Shown here in pieces: positions 43,216-53,286 of a stretch of DNA of 64,000 bases. A program made the translations under genes and the position numbers. The notes below the pieces were generated by a model, which had not been told where the DNA came from, made no database searches, and worked only from the letters and a program-made list of their open reading frames with translations. Position 1 is the first letter of the stretch; each line of letters opens with the position of its first letter. Source of the DNA: Fragilaria crotonensis (taxonomy: Eukaryota > Bacillariophyta > Fragilariophyceae > Fragilariales > Fragilariaceae); contig JAKSYS010000008.1 in assembly GCA_022925895.1 (NCBI GenBank), forward strand, positions 62,001 to 126,000, given 5' to 3'.

Positions 43216-45507
43216 CGTATTTGCATAGCGTATGAATGCGGCTTTTTTGCTCCTCCCCAACATCCACTCTTGCACCATCAAGACAACAGTTTTGGTGATC
43301 CCGAGAAAAAGAAAATGCATCGGCACATCCACATGTTGATCCAAAGTAACACCAGCATATGCCCATAAAGCGGGAATCCTCCATGGTGCATAATCAGAAG
43401 GTGACATGAACTTCAATTCCATTAGCTTGACAAATTCTGGTCTTCCTGGTTGAGAGCGAGATACTTTCCGGCAGTCATTACTACACTCTGTGATACCATT
43501 CGCAGCCTCCAGGTTCATGCCTTCGACACGAAGAAACACTTTTGCTGCCTTCATCGTCCACGATCCGTTGAACACCTTCTCGTGCGAGATTTGTGCAGCA
43601 AATCTAAGTCGTTTGTAAGTGAGAACAACCGGACGCAGTGTACCCGACGGCGGTGCCATGTCTGGCGGGTAGCTTTCAGGAATTGGAAATTCTAGAATGC
43701 TGCCGCACCCTTGTGTCCTCCAGCAAGTGCAGCGTTGACACGACCTCGTCATCCCCTGTGCATCAGATTCTGTTGCATGATATCGTTGATTCGCCATTAA
43801 CACGTTGGCGAGGCAATCATCACATGCCTGAAGATTAGCACTTATGTACAAAAGGTTTGCCGTATGTCTCCAACGCGAAGTGTAGGTCCCCCCGCCCAAC
43901 ATTATGTAGTTCGCACCACGTCTTTCAGGCTGGTCCATCAATGAAACATTCAATTCTGCATGGACCCGAACATTTTTCTTCATGGCACCATGATAAAAAA
44001 GTTGTCCTTCAGTATTGTTGTTGGCAAGCATCCTTAGTTTGTCTGCGAACTTCCTCTCCACCTCCTCGTGCGGCCATGTTGACCTGCCAACTGCGATTGG
44101 ATATGTGTATTCCAGGGAATGCACTTTATTTGCTGGGGGTGATATGGTGATTGTCTTTAGCCAAGAAGAACCTCGATTGGCCGTCACAGAATAGCTTGGC
44201 TCGAAGCCATCTGACCATTCATTTATCCACAAACAGATCAAGGGATGGTGCGCATTATTTGTTGACATCGTATCCTGGTGAGCCCTGTCATAGATCGCCC
44301 TACAGTGTTGGCTCTCCCGGTTTTTCTCAAAAGCCGGAAACTGCGATGAAACTGCAACAGTGTCATTGTCTCGTCCGCCAGCACATCCTGCATTAATTGT
44401 GTCAAGGTCCAATCCATGGGCCAGTATATCAGCTATGCAGTCTATGACGGAAACGTAGGCATGACGTTGTAGTCTAATCACGTTAGGCCTTGGTAGGTTT
44501 GGGATAAACGAGGTTTTACCTTCGAGGTACAAGTGTTGCATGTCCTCGAATGAATCGGGCATTCTGGTGAACCAGCGGGAAGGAGATCCCATACTAGGAC
44601 CACCGGGAGGACCACTGGGATGATTATGGTGGGGCAACCCATTGATGCCAGACAATGGTGGGTTGCTGCCAGATGATGCCAACGATTTCTTCGCAGCCTC
44701 CTCACTTTTCATGGCTGACACACGATGGTACTTCCTCATCACAACAGCAAATTTCTTCGGCTGACCACGACTCATACAACTTATGAGTGAAGCGAGATGA
44801 AGTTGGAACGATAGATCCTCTTGTAAAAGTTTGTCCATCAAGAAATCCATTCCGAATTGTGATTTAGACACGAGATAAGCCACTCCAAGTCCCTGATGAT
44901 TGTTAGTAAAGTAATTGGTGTTTTGATCTCCCGCAAAGGAAAAGGTGACTGCTTCTGCAGAAGCTTCATGCACCACAACTCCAGCTTCAGGAGCCAAATT
45001 GTTGTGATCACTTGTCTCATCATCATAACCAACACTTTCATCCATGACAAAATCAGTGTCCTCAACAGTACCTGCATCAGCACAATTTTCATTTGCAGCA
45101 TCAACAATAGTAGTTGGTGTTGTCATCGATTCCTCATCTCTAGGTCTCTTGTTACTTTCGTTGGGGGGTTTGTCTGTTGTGCTCGGAATCAAGAAGTGCT
45201 TCCTTGCATTGTGGCGGCGGACTTGATGTCTTGTAACGAAGGGCTTACGGACATTTGCACAATCGATGCAAATTGACCATTTTGCAAAGCAGTTACTGCA
45301 TTGCAAATTGCGCAGCCAAGGAAAACACGAACGTGGACCACAACCAGCACTGCTCTGATTAGTGTCCTGCATCAAGATGTCACTCTTACGATTGGTGCTC
45401 TGTGATTCTGCACATGATGGGCAATGAACGAGGGAACACGTTGTTCTCCATGAGGCTGCAGTGTCGTGGTCGAGATGAATATCATATTTGGCGGCATCAG
45501 CCGCCAT
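43036..45507 (-). CDS. Putative transposase, KDZ-like lineage, N-terminal 823 residues
   Basis: Begins at ATG 45507 (MAADAAKYD). Residues about 60-110 hold a zinc-finger-like set of Cys and His (CSNCFAKWSICIDC...RHQVRRHNARKH). An acidic linker follows. Later come PLICLWINEWSDGFEPS (a likely acid of the core), NRGSSWLKTITI, QLFYHGAMKKN, a Cys patch (CQRCTCW), and DQHVDVPMHFLFLGITK before QEWML. This arrangement recalls large transposases expanded in diatoms and looks distantly related to the KDZ/Plavaka type. I cannot assign every catalytic residue. The frame stops at 43036 inside a tandem duplication, and related sequence continues out of frame to about 41.7 kb. It is divergent from the gene at 46042, with 534 bp between starts. 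Confidence 0.55.
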   Translation of the reverse strand: MAADAAKYDIHLDHDTAASWRTTCSLVHCPSCAESQSTNRKSDILMQDTNQSSAGCGPRSCFPWLRNLQCSNCFAKWSICIDCANVRKPFVTRHQVRRHNARKHFLIPSTTDKPPNESNKRPRDEESMTTPTTIVDAANENCADAGTVEDTDFVMDESVGYDDETSDHNNLAPEAGVVVHEASAEAVTFSFAGDQNTNYFTNNHQGLGVAYLVSKSQFGMDFLMDKLLQEDLSFQLHLASLISCMSRGQPKKFAVVMRKYHRVSAMKSEEAAKKSLASSGSNPPLSGINGLPHHNHPSGPPGGPSMGSPSRWFTRMPDSFEDMQHLYLEGKTSFIPNLPRPNVIRLQRHAYVSVIDCIADILAHGLDLDTINAGCAGGRDNDTVAVSSQFPAFEKNRESQHCRAIYDRAHQDTMSTNNAHHPLICLWINEWSDGFEPSYSVTANRGSSWLKTITISPPANKVHSLEYTYPIAVGRSTWPHEEVERKFADKLRMLANNNTEGQLFYHGAMKKNVRVHAELNVSLMDQPERRGANYIMLGGGTYTSRWRHTANLLYISANLQACDDCLANVLMANQRYHATESDAQGMTRSCQRCTCWRTQGCGSILEFPIPESYPPDMAPPSGTLRPVVLTYKRLRFAAQISHEKVFNGSWTMKAAKVFLRVEGMNLEAANGITECSNDCRKVSRSQPGRPEFVKLMELKFMSPSDYAPWRIPALWAYAGVTLDQHVDVPMHFLFLGITKTVVLMVQEWMLGRSKKAAFIRYANTAMLLPIQLGLDWCKVIPFGGGKLGGYVAENYLAVARLSSWFFSPINFDCPFTNRSRRKC

Positions 45508-46041
45508 TATCGTTACACAGAAGAATATAATGTGCGGATGTGATGTGTGTGCGTTTTTGCAATATCAGCACATCACATCCATAATAATACTATAAATATG
45601 TATAATACTATTAATACGTATTATAATATTTCACGGATTGCATGCCGGTAGATGAATTTCATTTAGAGCAGCAGACAAAACAATTATTCAATAGAAACCA
45701 TTTCAACAATGTTCATTGATCTATAGGAGATATTATATGCAATGCGAATGGTACTTGATGTAGAATAAAGTAGAACATGGTGCATTCCTAGTATAGATGC
45801 ATGTGATGTACATATTAGTGGTGCTCTCCAAGGTGTTTGTCTTCACCTTCTTCATCGGACTTGCAAACCTGTTTGCCGTAGAAATCTACGAGATGTGTAT
45901 GGGACTTCGAAGATGAACAAATTGTTGTTTTTTCACCAATACTGATCAACAATTGGGGTGGACCACATGCACCACACTTAAATAATTGTTGTCGTTGCTG
46001 AAGCTTGCAAATCTATCACATCATGTCCTCCTCATTGTCAG
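45508..46041. promoter_or_regulatory. Shared upstream region of two divergent transposon genes
   Basis: 534 bp between divergent ATGs, AT-rich, with TATAATACTATTAATACG-like runs at 45585-45620. It should hold both promoters; no exact elements can be named. Confidence 0.35.
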
Positions 46042-47197
46042 ATGATGAAGATTATAACAACGAACAAAATGCGAATGAGACGCTTGCATCATCATCATCA
46101 CTCATCTGAAACAGTAATCCTGACGTCATTGAGCAGCAATAATCTCCATGCCTCTAGCAGCAGCATATGGAAAAAGGAAAGAATAAAGGTGAGGAAAGAA
46201 CTATCGCAATTGTTACCAGCCGAGCAACGGAAGCTCATCCACATGGATGAGCTCCCTCACAAGAAGCTCACAAGAGATCATATTTCTTCATTGTTAGGGG
46301 CTTCAGCACTGAGAAGCAATGATATCGAAAGACTTATTTCAAGCAAGTCTTGTTCTGTTTTGGAAACTAAAAAGTATGTTTGTGGATTTGCCTCAATGCA
46401 CATTCGCCACCTGATGTTGGAAGTGGCAGTTGATAAGGAAATGCTCCTTAGTGGAAGCGTCGTGAATTCCTTCCGTCAGCTGCTTCAATCATGGAAGTTT
46501 GAGCAGCCCACGCCACAGCAATGCAAAACAATCTTTCACATAACATATGAGTGGTTTGATGCGAACCGAACATGGAATTATGATATGGAAAGTAAGTACT
46601 TGCACTCACGAAACATGATGTACATGGATGAAGCCACGGACGATTTTGAGCAACTTGATTCAAACCTTAAGATGGGGTGCATTGCTCGATTATGCACCGA
46701 AGTAAAAAATGACATCGTTCGGAAGATTCGAAGAGTTGGTCTATTCACTCATGGAGTCAAGGAAATACGCCCTCTCACATCCGATCGTTTTTGCGCTTTG
46801 TCTATGGTTGTGTTTTTCTTACGAATTGTGCCTTCTCTTGTATTTACATCTTGTTCTTTAGGTTAACATCACGAGACCAAGCAATGCCATTAAAGAGAGT
46901 AATCAATTTAGAAAACGTCACAAAGGTGTCGAGTTCACTATTATAAGAACCAAAGGCGATGCAAGAGCTGGTGATGTCAGTAGTGAGGATGAAGACCCGG
47001 GCGACAGCGAGCAGGAAGCCGACAGTGACAACCTGGAACCACCTGAACAAGAAGCCAACGTCAGTGACGACCAGCAGGAACCTCATGCATATTACTGCCG
47101 ACGTGGTTTCTACCTGAGTGGACGACGTTGCGCGAAGTGTGACATTGAATTTGTTTCAGCGTTGTCAAAGAATGGATTTGAAACAAGGGAAGTTTGA
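46042..47197 (+). CDS. Unrecognised transposon-linked protein, two exons
   Basis: Exon 1 is 46042-46806 and exon 2 is 46862-47197, joined in phase 0 across a 55-bp GT-AG intron (gttgtg...tttag), giving 366 residues. Residues about 50-250 are helical and charged, with ELSQLLPAEQRKLI, SSKSCSVLETKKYVCGF and LCTEVKNDIVRKIRRVG. Exon 2 adds a basic segment, an acidic run rich in Glu/Asp/Ser, and a Cys/Arg-rich end (YYCRRGFYLSGRRCAKC) that may bind zinc. No family is recognised. An ATG at 46023 in another frame opens a short acidic leader, MSSSLSDDEDYNNEQ, typical of a real N-terminus, so the start may be 46023 with a one-base change in between. Probable accessory gene of the 41.3-47.6 kb element. 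Confidence 0.5.
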
Positions 47198-47675
47198 CCT
47201 TGTGCTAAGACCCCAGGATGGGGTTGCCTTCATGCACAGAAGAATGCATCGATGTCAGGAACGGACCAGCAGAATGAAGAACCTGGCACCTGGCTGCTGC
47301 GCCTTCGTTCTATGTCACGATTGTTTCCAAGTGCGAGTGCTGGCATCTTCATCCTCATCGTCAGCAAAGAAAAGCACGCGCACACGAAGGAAACCCACAG
47401 GAAGACAGGATTGAGGGCACTTCGCTCATCGTCAGATATACGGCAAACATCATTTGTGTATAATAACGGCGTTTGATGTATTATTATTAAAAAAAATAGT
47501 CGCAGCATCAAAGCACCCACGGTTCCCAAACTGGGTATATAAAAATATAATATAAGCATCGATATGAAAGTACCCAATTTGGGGAATAAGTTGGTGCATC
47601 TAATAGTGTATAGGAAGTCCAGAATACACATAGTTGTTTGCGTCGGTAAAAAGGTGGTTCATGCCATTAATGACA

Positions 47676-47747
47676 TGTCCAGACGGGGAATCGAACCCCG
47701 GTTTTCGCAACCACAATGCGAAGTACTAACCACTATACTATCTAGAC
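47676..47747 (-). tRNA. tRNA-His (GTG)
   Basis: 72 nt on the minus strand. The acceptor stem GTCTAGA pairs with TCTGGAC (one G-T pair). The D arm is GTATAGTGGTTAGTAC, the anticodon stem TCGCA/TGCGA holds loop TTGTGGT with anticodon GTG at 47714-47712, and the T arm is GGGG-TTCGATT-CCCC. The discriminator is A. No intron and no encoded CCA. The body is very like cytosolic tRNA-His of other eukaryotes, where the extra 5' G is added after transcription. Confidence 0.95.
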
Positions 47748-47978
47748 CAGCATAATCGCCCTAAAACATAGTATATATACTGTGAAAAAAGCTCTTGCCT
47801 TTTTGCTTCCTCATTTGTCATTGTTGCTGCCTTTTTCGGTCTCTTCTGTGTCACATTCCAACGAGTGTATTTGTCGGCATCAAGCGATCACAATCCCGGC
47901 CGCGTCGTCAAGACAAAGCTTGTGTGGCACCCCTGCGTTACTGTAGATCTGTTTCACCACTGTCGGTACAAACTTCCG

Positions 47979-49690
47979 ATGCTTCTGCCCAATGTGTATC
48001 AAGTTGGCTTTGCGATGGGCCAAACGTTGCAGCACTTGATTAGTCACCATACAATTCCTGAAATCCCCAGCGCCTTTGAAGTCTCGAGTTTTATTGTCCG
48101 ATTGCCTTACATGTACAAGGATTGGTGGTGGAATCTCGTCACAAATGACCCGGTTCACGTTGCCGTGGAAACGACGCTACTAGCATCTGTTGTTTACATG
48201 GTGATAATATCTCGAAACAAGGACTATCAATCATCTCAACGTCGCGAAAGGCTCACAACGAAGGAGCAAGAAGAGTTATTGGAAGAGTGGAAGGAAGGGA
48301 GAGCTGATTTGGCCCCTGCAAAGATTAGTGGCTCAAAGCCGATGGTAGTGTATGCTTTCAACGGACGTACTATGGATATTCAGGTTGAGCTGGAAGGCGA
48401 AGACGATGTTGCCCGTGCCAACAAGAACACAAAGGAGAACCCTCAGAGGACCGTTCTGAATATGGCAACCCACGACTTTTTGTCCATGTCTAGCAACGCC
48501 GAAGTGAAAGACGCCAGTAGAATCGCCCTGGATAAGTACGGATGTGGTTCTTGCGGCCCTCGTGGCTTTTATGGAACTATTGACGTTCACCTTCAGTTGG
48601 AGCAAGCCATAGCAGAATTCACAGGAACTCAGGGAGCAATCATGTATTCTGATGGAGCTTCCACGGTGACGTCTACGATCGCTGCTTTCGCCAAGCGAGG
48701 AGACTTGCTTGTGGTTGACGATGGAGTGAATGAGCCCATTGTGACTGGAGTAACTCTTAGTCGCGCCAATATTGAATGGTTTCGACACAATGATATGGTA
48801 AGTTATGCGCATGAAACAATAATCAATGTTCCGGCTTTGAGGTTCAAATTCTGACAGTTGGCATGCTCGCGCACGCTAAACGGCAGATGGATCTTCGCCG
48901 AGTATTGGAGAAGGTGAGAAAAATGGACAAAGTTCTTGGTCGAAAGCAGAGCGACCAACGTCGGTTCATCGTCGTGGAAGGTCTTTACAAGAACTCCGGA
49001 ACCATCGTTCCGTTTGACGAACTCGCAGCTCTGAAGCACGAATTTAACTACAGGTTGATTCTAGATGAATCTTTTTCATTCGGTACTTTGGGTCCGTCGG
49101 GAAGGGGCGTCTTGGAACTTTATCGGAAGCGACCCATGTATGACGCAGAGATTGTCACCATCAGTCTCGAGAACGCCTTAGGCAGCATTGGTGGGGTTAC
49201 TGTCGGAAACGAAGAAGTCGTTGACCATCAGCGCTTGAGTGGAGCTGGATATTGCTTTAGTGCTTCGTCTCCACCCTTTACGGCTAGTGCCGCTATCTCA
49301 TCCTTGCAACAATTGGCCTCGCAACCACAGATTCACTCCCGTCTCCATGACAACATCAAGTCCTTTCACGACAAGATAAAGAGAGTCGATAAGCGAGTTA
49401 TTCCCGATACATTGGTCTGTACAAGCGACGAGCGGTCGCCAATCGTCTTTCTTGAGTTGGATCCAGCAGATGCTGCGCAGACCACGTACGAGGCCAATGT
49501 TTCCAAGCTCGATGTTATCGTTAGGGATTGCCTGGACAATGGTGTGGCGATTATGTCCACACAACGACGCTTTCACCGAAAGAACATTCCTTCACCGGCG
49601 ATAAGGCTGACGCTGTCGGCTGCACATACAGACGATGATTTGGATCTGGTATTGAGTGTTCTGACAAATGCTGTTCGTGCCAACCCTTAG
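47979..49690 (+). CDS. LCB1: Serine palmitoyltransferase subunit 1 (LCB1)
   Basis: Exons 47979-48797 and 48887-49690 join across an 89-bp GT-AG intron (gtaagt...cggcag) to a 540-residue protein, somewhat longer than human SPTLC1 (473). With LCB2 it forms the ER enzyme that condenses serine and palmitoyl-CoA, the first step of sphingolipid synthesis. Visible evidence: a membrane segment near VHVAVETTLLASVVYMVII, TKEQEELLEEW, then the aminotransferase fold with YGCGSCGPRGFYGT (its Cys corresponds to human C133), HNDM joined across the intron to MDLRRVLEKV, RRFIVVEGLYKNSGTI, DESFSFGTLG in place of a catalytic lysine, ENALGSIGG and DHQRLSGAGYCFSAS. The missing PLP lysine is normal for subunit 1. 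The first in-frame ATG at 47979 was chosen; 48015 is an alternative. Confidence 0.95.
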
Positions 49691-51500
49691 TCGTAGTTCT
49701 TATCGCTCATTTCTGCATTCAGTATCCGATAGTAACGAAACCAGCCTATAGCATACTGCTACAGTCTCGTCATCCAGTCCTCATGTCTATACTAGTCCTC
49801 TTCCACCTTTTATGTCAGAAGATGGTCTGTTGTTTTTCTTCAGAAGGAACAGTCCAGTCCGCCTAGGAGGAGCGGCATACCAGGCGATCTATACAGGAAG
49901 CAATCAAAGAGCCGAGCTGTCCTTTGCATGTTGCAGTACAACCATCATCATGCAACAGACGTAATTCATTTTCTGAACGCCTCCTCATCATCGGGTTTGA
50001 TAAAGTGTTCAAGTTGTGCCGATGCAAAACTCACTGTCATGCAGATAAAGATATGACTACATTTATTGCGTTTTGCCACCGAGGTGGTATTTTTGCATTT
50101 TGGCCCGTATGTGTCTATGTACAGGAGGAGTCTGTAGACACTTGTTGATACTGTGCCTCTGGTCACAGTATTGTTCAAGTTTTTCCCAGTTATTTTTGCC
50201 ACCCTGGAGGTTCCGGAATTTCGGCTCTTTTACCTTTAAGTGTATAGTGGCTACGTATACAGTACTAATTCTACAACTTCGTTCATCACGCCGGACAAAT
50301 ATTCCACGTTCCATCACCCCTTCAAATGTCCGGATCATTAGGTACATTAATTGCATGACGTGACAAATTTTGAGCTTTAAGTAAAGAACTTGAGCTTAGA
50401 CTTTGCGACAATGGAATCGACGTCTTATGAAATCCTACTTAAGGATATAAGACATTTGAAGTGTCGGCAGCCAGAGCCATTGGCTCAAGAGCCGCTGGCT
50501 CAAGAGCCAACGGCTGAACAACAGCCCCCGACGAAGTCAAACTCAAGAACACACTTTTTTGTGTGTCATAGAGCTTGTCATTCGCTTAATGTATTCTCTT
50601 CATACTTGCTATATAGCAACCATAGATGACCTGTCATTTCTTTCGTTCCCCGTTTGGCGAGTTCTCATTTAAGGAAAACACGTTCCTCGACTAGTTCGAT
50701 GAAAGTAAACTGGCTCTTGAGCCAGTGGCTCAAGAGCCAATGACTCAAGAGCCAATGACTCAAGAGCCTCTGGCTCAAGAGCCAACGTCTTTTCCAAATA
50801 TCCCTACATAGTACTAGGGTTCATCCAAGACATTGAATCGATGTCATACTTGTCATAACACCGATGTTAACAAAGTTCCAAAACTTAAGCACGGTTTTTA
50901 TTATTGTGGTTCAACAGAAGACATTCTATCATTTTGAAACGTGGAATTATTTAGGTGATCGTCGAACATATTTCCGGTAGATAATCTGCGTGAAAGGTAT
51001 GAGACACATAAAAGAGCCGAAATTCCGGAACCTCCTGGTGGCACGTAGGGTGGCAAATTTTTTACGTGAACATTGCGTTGTTTTGCCACTCGATCCGTGT
51101 TTTTGCCACTCGAATTAGTCGATCGCGAGAATGGGACTCCGATGCAAAAAAAATTGGGGTGGAGTGCGCATTGCATCGCGCAGCACTAGAAGATATACCG
51201 GTAGTTGGTTATGCCTCCTATATTACACAGTATTTTCGTTTTGCCACCCGAGGGAGTGCCGCGACACTGTCCAGTATTGTTGTTTTGCCACCGAGCTGTG
51301 ATTCCACTCGAATTTTGTCCTGTACTCCGAGTTGAGCGTTTTATGACACGTTGTACACTTGTACGGAATGATTACTGGATACAGTACTGGCGTCTTGTCA
51401 GCGTAGCCATAATACGATGTATGACTGTAACATAGTCCAGTACTTAAGCCAGTAGTCACAACTCTACCATGTAGAGGTTTGTATGCTGACAAAAATTAGA
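49691..51500. other. Intergenic with short dispersed repeats
   Basis: No gene is supported. The nonamer TTTTGCCAC occurs at about 50071, 50194, 51081, 51101, 51239 and 51283, often followed by C and then CGA or GAG. A palindromic repeat at 50482-50790 is listed separately. 51330-51450 is GTAC-rich. Confidence 0.55.
50482..50790. repeat. Palindromic GGCTCAAGAGCC repeats
   Basis: Two copies at 50482 and 50497, then a cluster from 50712 to about 50790 with one inverted (GGCTCTTGAGCC) and four direct copies (some starting GACTC), spaced 15 bp apart. The unit is close to a palindrome, so the cluster can fold into hairpins. Confidence 0.8.
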
Positions 51501-53286
51501 GTGCCACTAAATTGGGTTTTAACAAATGTCTGTTACATCTAGCATGCCACCTCCTCTCTGTCTTTGCACTAAGAAAAAAGATGTACTACCAGCATCTTGT
51601 TTGCTTCATGGCTTTCAAGGCCATCATAGAAATGACAAGGATTCTGACATTGTTGACTTTGCACAACAAAGCAACTTCTATGAATCACTCAATGATGACT
51701 TGATGCAATCATGGATGTGGGTGACAGCATATGGAGTGCTCAATCCAGATCCTCAAGATACAGCACAAGTTGCCATCAATACTGTTGACATCTATTGCGC
51801 TTCAACTGGGTTTACTACTACCGTAGACTTGAAACAATGTGACACAATGACAGTGGGATGAATGCATCCCAGTCTTTGTGAGAACTAAGTTTGTAACAAG
51901 CAACATTGATAGATACCATTATGCATGTTGAATGGTGTGGTTGTCCTGTTAAATAATGCATGTTAGCTTCTTGGCTGATGTCCAAGCAATCCTGTCCCAT
52001 GGAATGCATGCACAGACCAAAGACTTCAAGCATAGCATCACCTCCTTATCACCAGTGAGCAACCAGCAGCAGATCATTTTTTCTTAAGCATAGCCATGTG
52101 TCCTTGAATTCAATGATAGACGATGAGGCAACTGATTATTGATTTGGGAACCAGCACAACTTTTATGTGACATACACAAGAAGTGATAAATCAATGATCA
52201 TTAACTAAAATCCAATTAAGAGAAGGAGAAGAAAAGTGAAGTTAGTTGAGGATGCCTTGAAAATTCTCTGGACCATTGTGATAACAGCATAGTTGCTTGC
52301 CCTCTTGGTTGAAATCAACAAGCACATGCTTATGTCTGCTGCTTTCATTTGCTGTATCCCCAATTGGAGCTGCCAAAGTAAACAACTGCACTGAATTGAG
52401 TGGAAGGTAAAAATGGTTCTATTAAAGGCCTCATATCTGGTGGCAATAGCATGTGATTAGATCAGCATGTCAGCAGTCAACAGGAGGATCAATCACTTTA
52501 ATCAATTGATGTTTTCATTGCTGCTTGCCTTGTCACATGTTCAGGCAGGACTCCAACTCTGATACAACAACTGCCAGTTCCTTGGGTATACTTTTTGCTG
52601 TTTTCTTCTGTCATAGCAGCAGTGCTTGAGGGGTTGTTGCCGTGCCTTCCACATGTCACAAAACCCGTACCACTGACAACGATTCCTTTGGTTTCAGCTC
52701 GCTACTGAGGCGGAGCGTACAAAAGTGTGAGTGCTGACAAGTATAAAGTTTGCACTAGCTAGCCTATCTTGTAGTACTGAGGATGATAAGTGCTACATGG
52801 GCCAATACTTCTAAGGAGTGGTACTAAAAATGCAAGATTTCAACAAGTTCTCATAGAATCTGATCTGACACTAGGAAAACATGAAAAGCACTATCATTCC
52901 TATGATCTTGAGGAGTTTTACAGAACTGGGAACTGGAGTCATTGTCATGAAGTTGTTTGCCTATTGAAATGAACTTTTCCAAAGAAATAAACAACAAAAT
53001 CGGTCTTAGTGTGGAAAAGTAGTGTACAGTACTCCGTCGTCGAAGCTCCAACTGCTACTGTAGTACTGAAGTACGAGTTTAAACATTGTAGCTGGCTTAC
53101 AGCGTATGGCCTAGTATGGCATACTACTAGTACCTGGTACCTGGTACCCCTCCGGCTCTCTACTTGTACTTAGTACCAGGTGCACTACCACTACTAGCAA
53201 TGGCTTCCTACACGTACTCTTAGTAATCGCAATTCATACACCGAGTATGACAGTTGCTCGCTCCGTTGTTCATCCGCACCCCAAAA
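51501..53286. other. Gene-poor stretch, possible transposon debris
   Basis: A plus-strand frame at 51526-51861 (111 residues) begins MSVTSSMPPPLCL and has DKDSDIVDFAQQSNFYESLND. Its style resembles the N-terminal part of large diatom transposases, but I cannot confirm it. 51900-52650 is rich in TGCATGC/CAAT words. 53040-53260 is GTAC/CTAG-rich. No other coding signal. Confidence 0.4.

Larger units (their letters stand above)
41333..47584. mobile_element. Probable two-gene DNA transposon
   Basis: Two divergent genes (45507 leftwards, 46042 rightwards) lie between clusters of a CCAATTTG motif. The outer copies CCCAAATTGGGTA at 41333-41345 and TACCCAATTTGGG at 47571-47583 are exact inverted repeats of 13 bp, although their core is itself palindromic. 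Further CCAATTTG words at 41250-41560 and a related CCCAAACTGGG near 47525 look subterminal. No target-site duplication was recognised, so the limits are provisional. Confidence 0.45.

Noticed and set aside
50390-50629. Small frame with a PLAQEPLAQEP repeat
   Set aside because: The repeat is only the translated GGCTCAAGAGCC array; no other coding sign.
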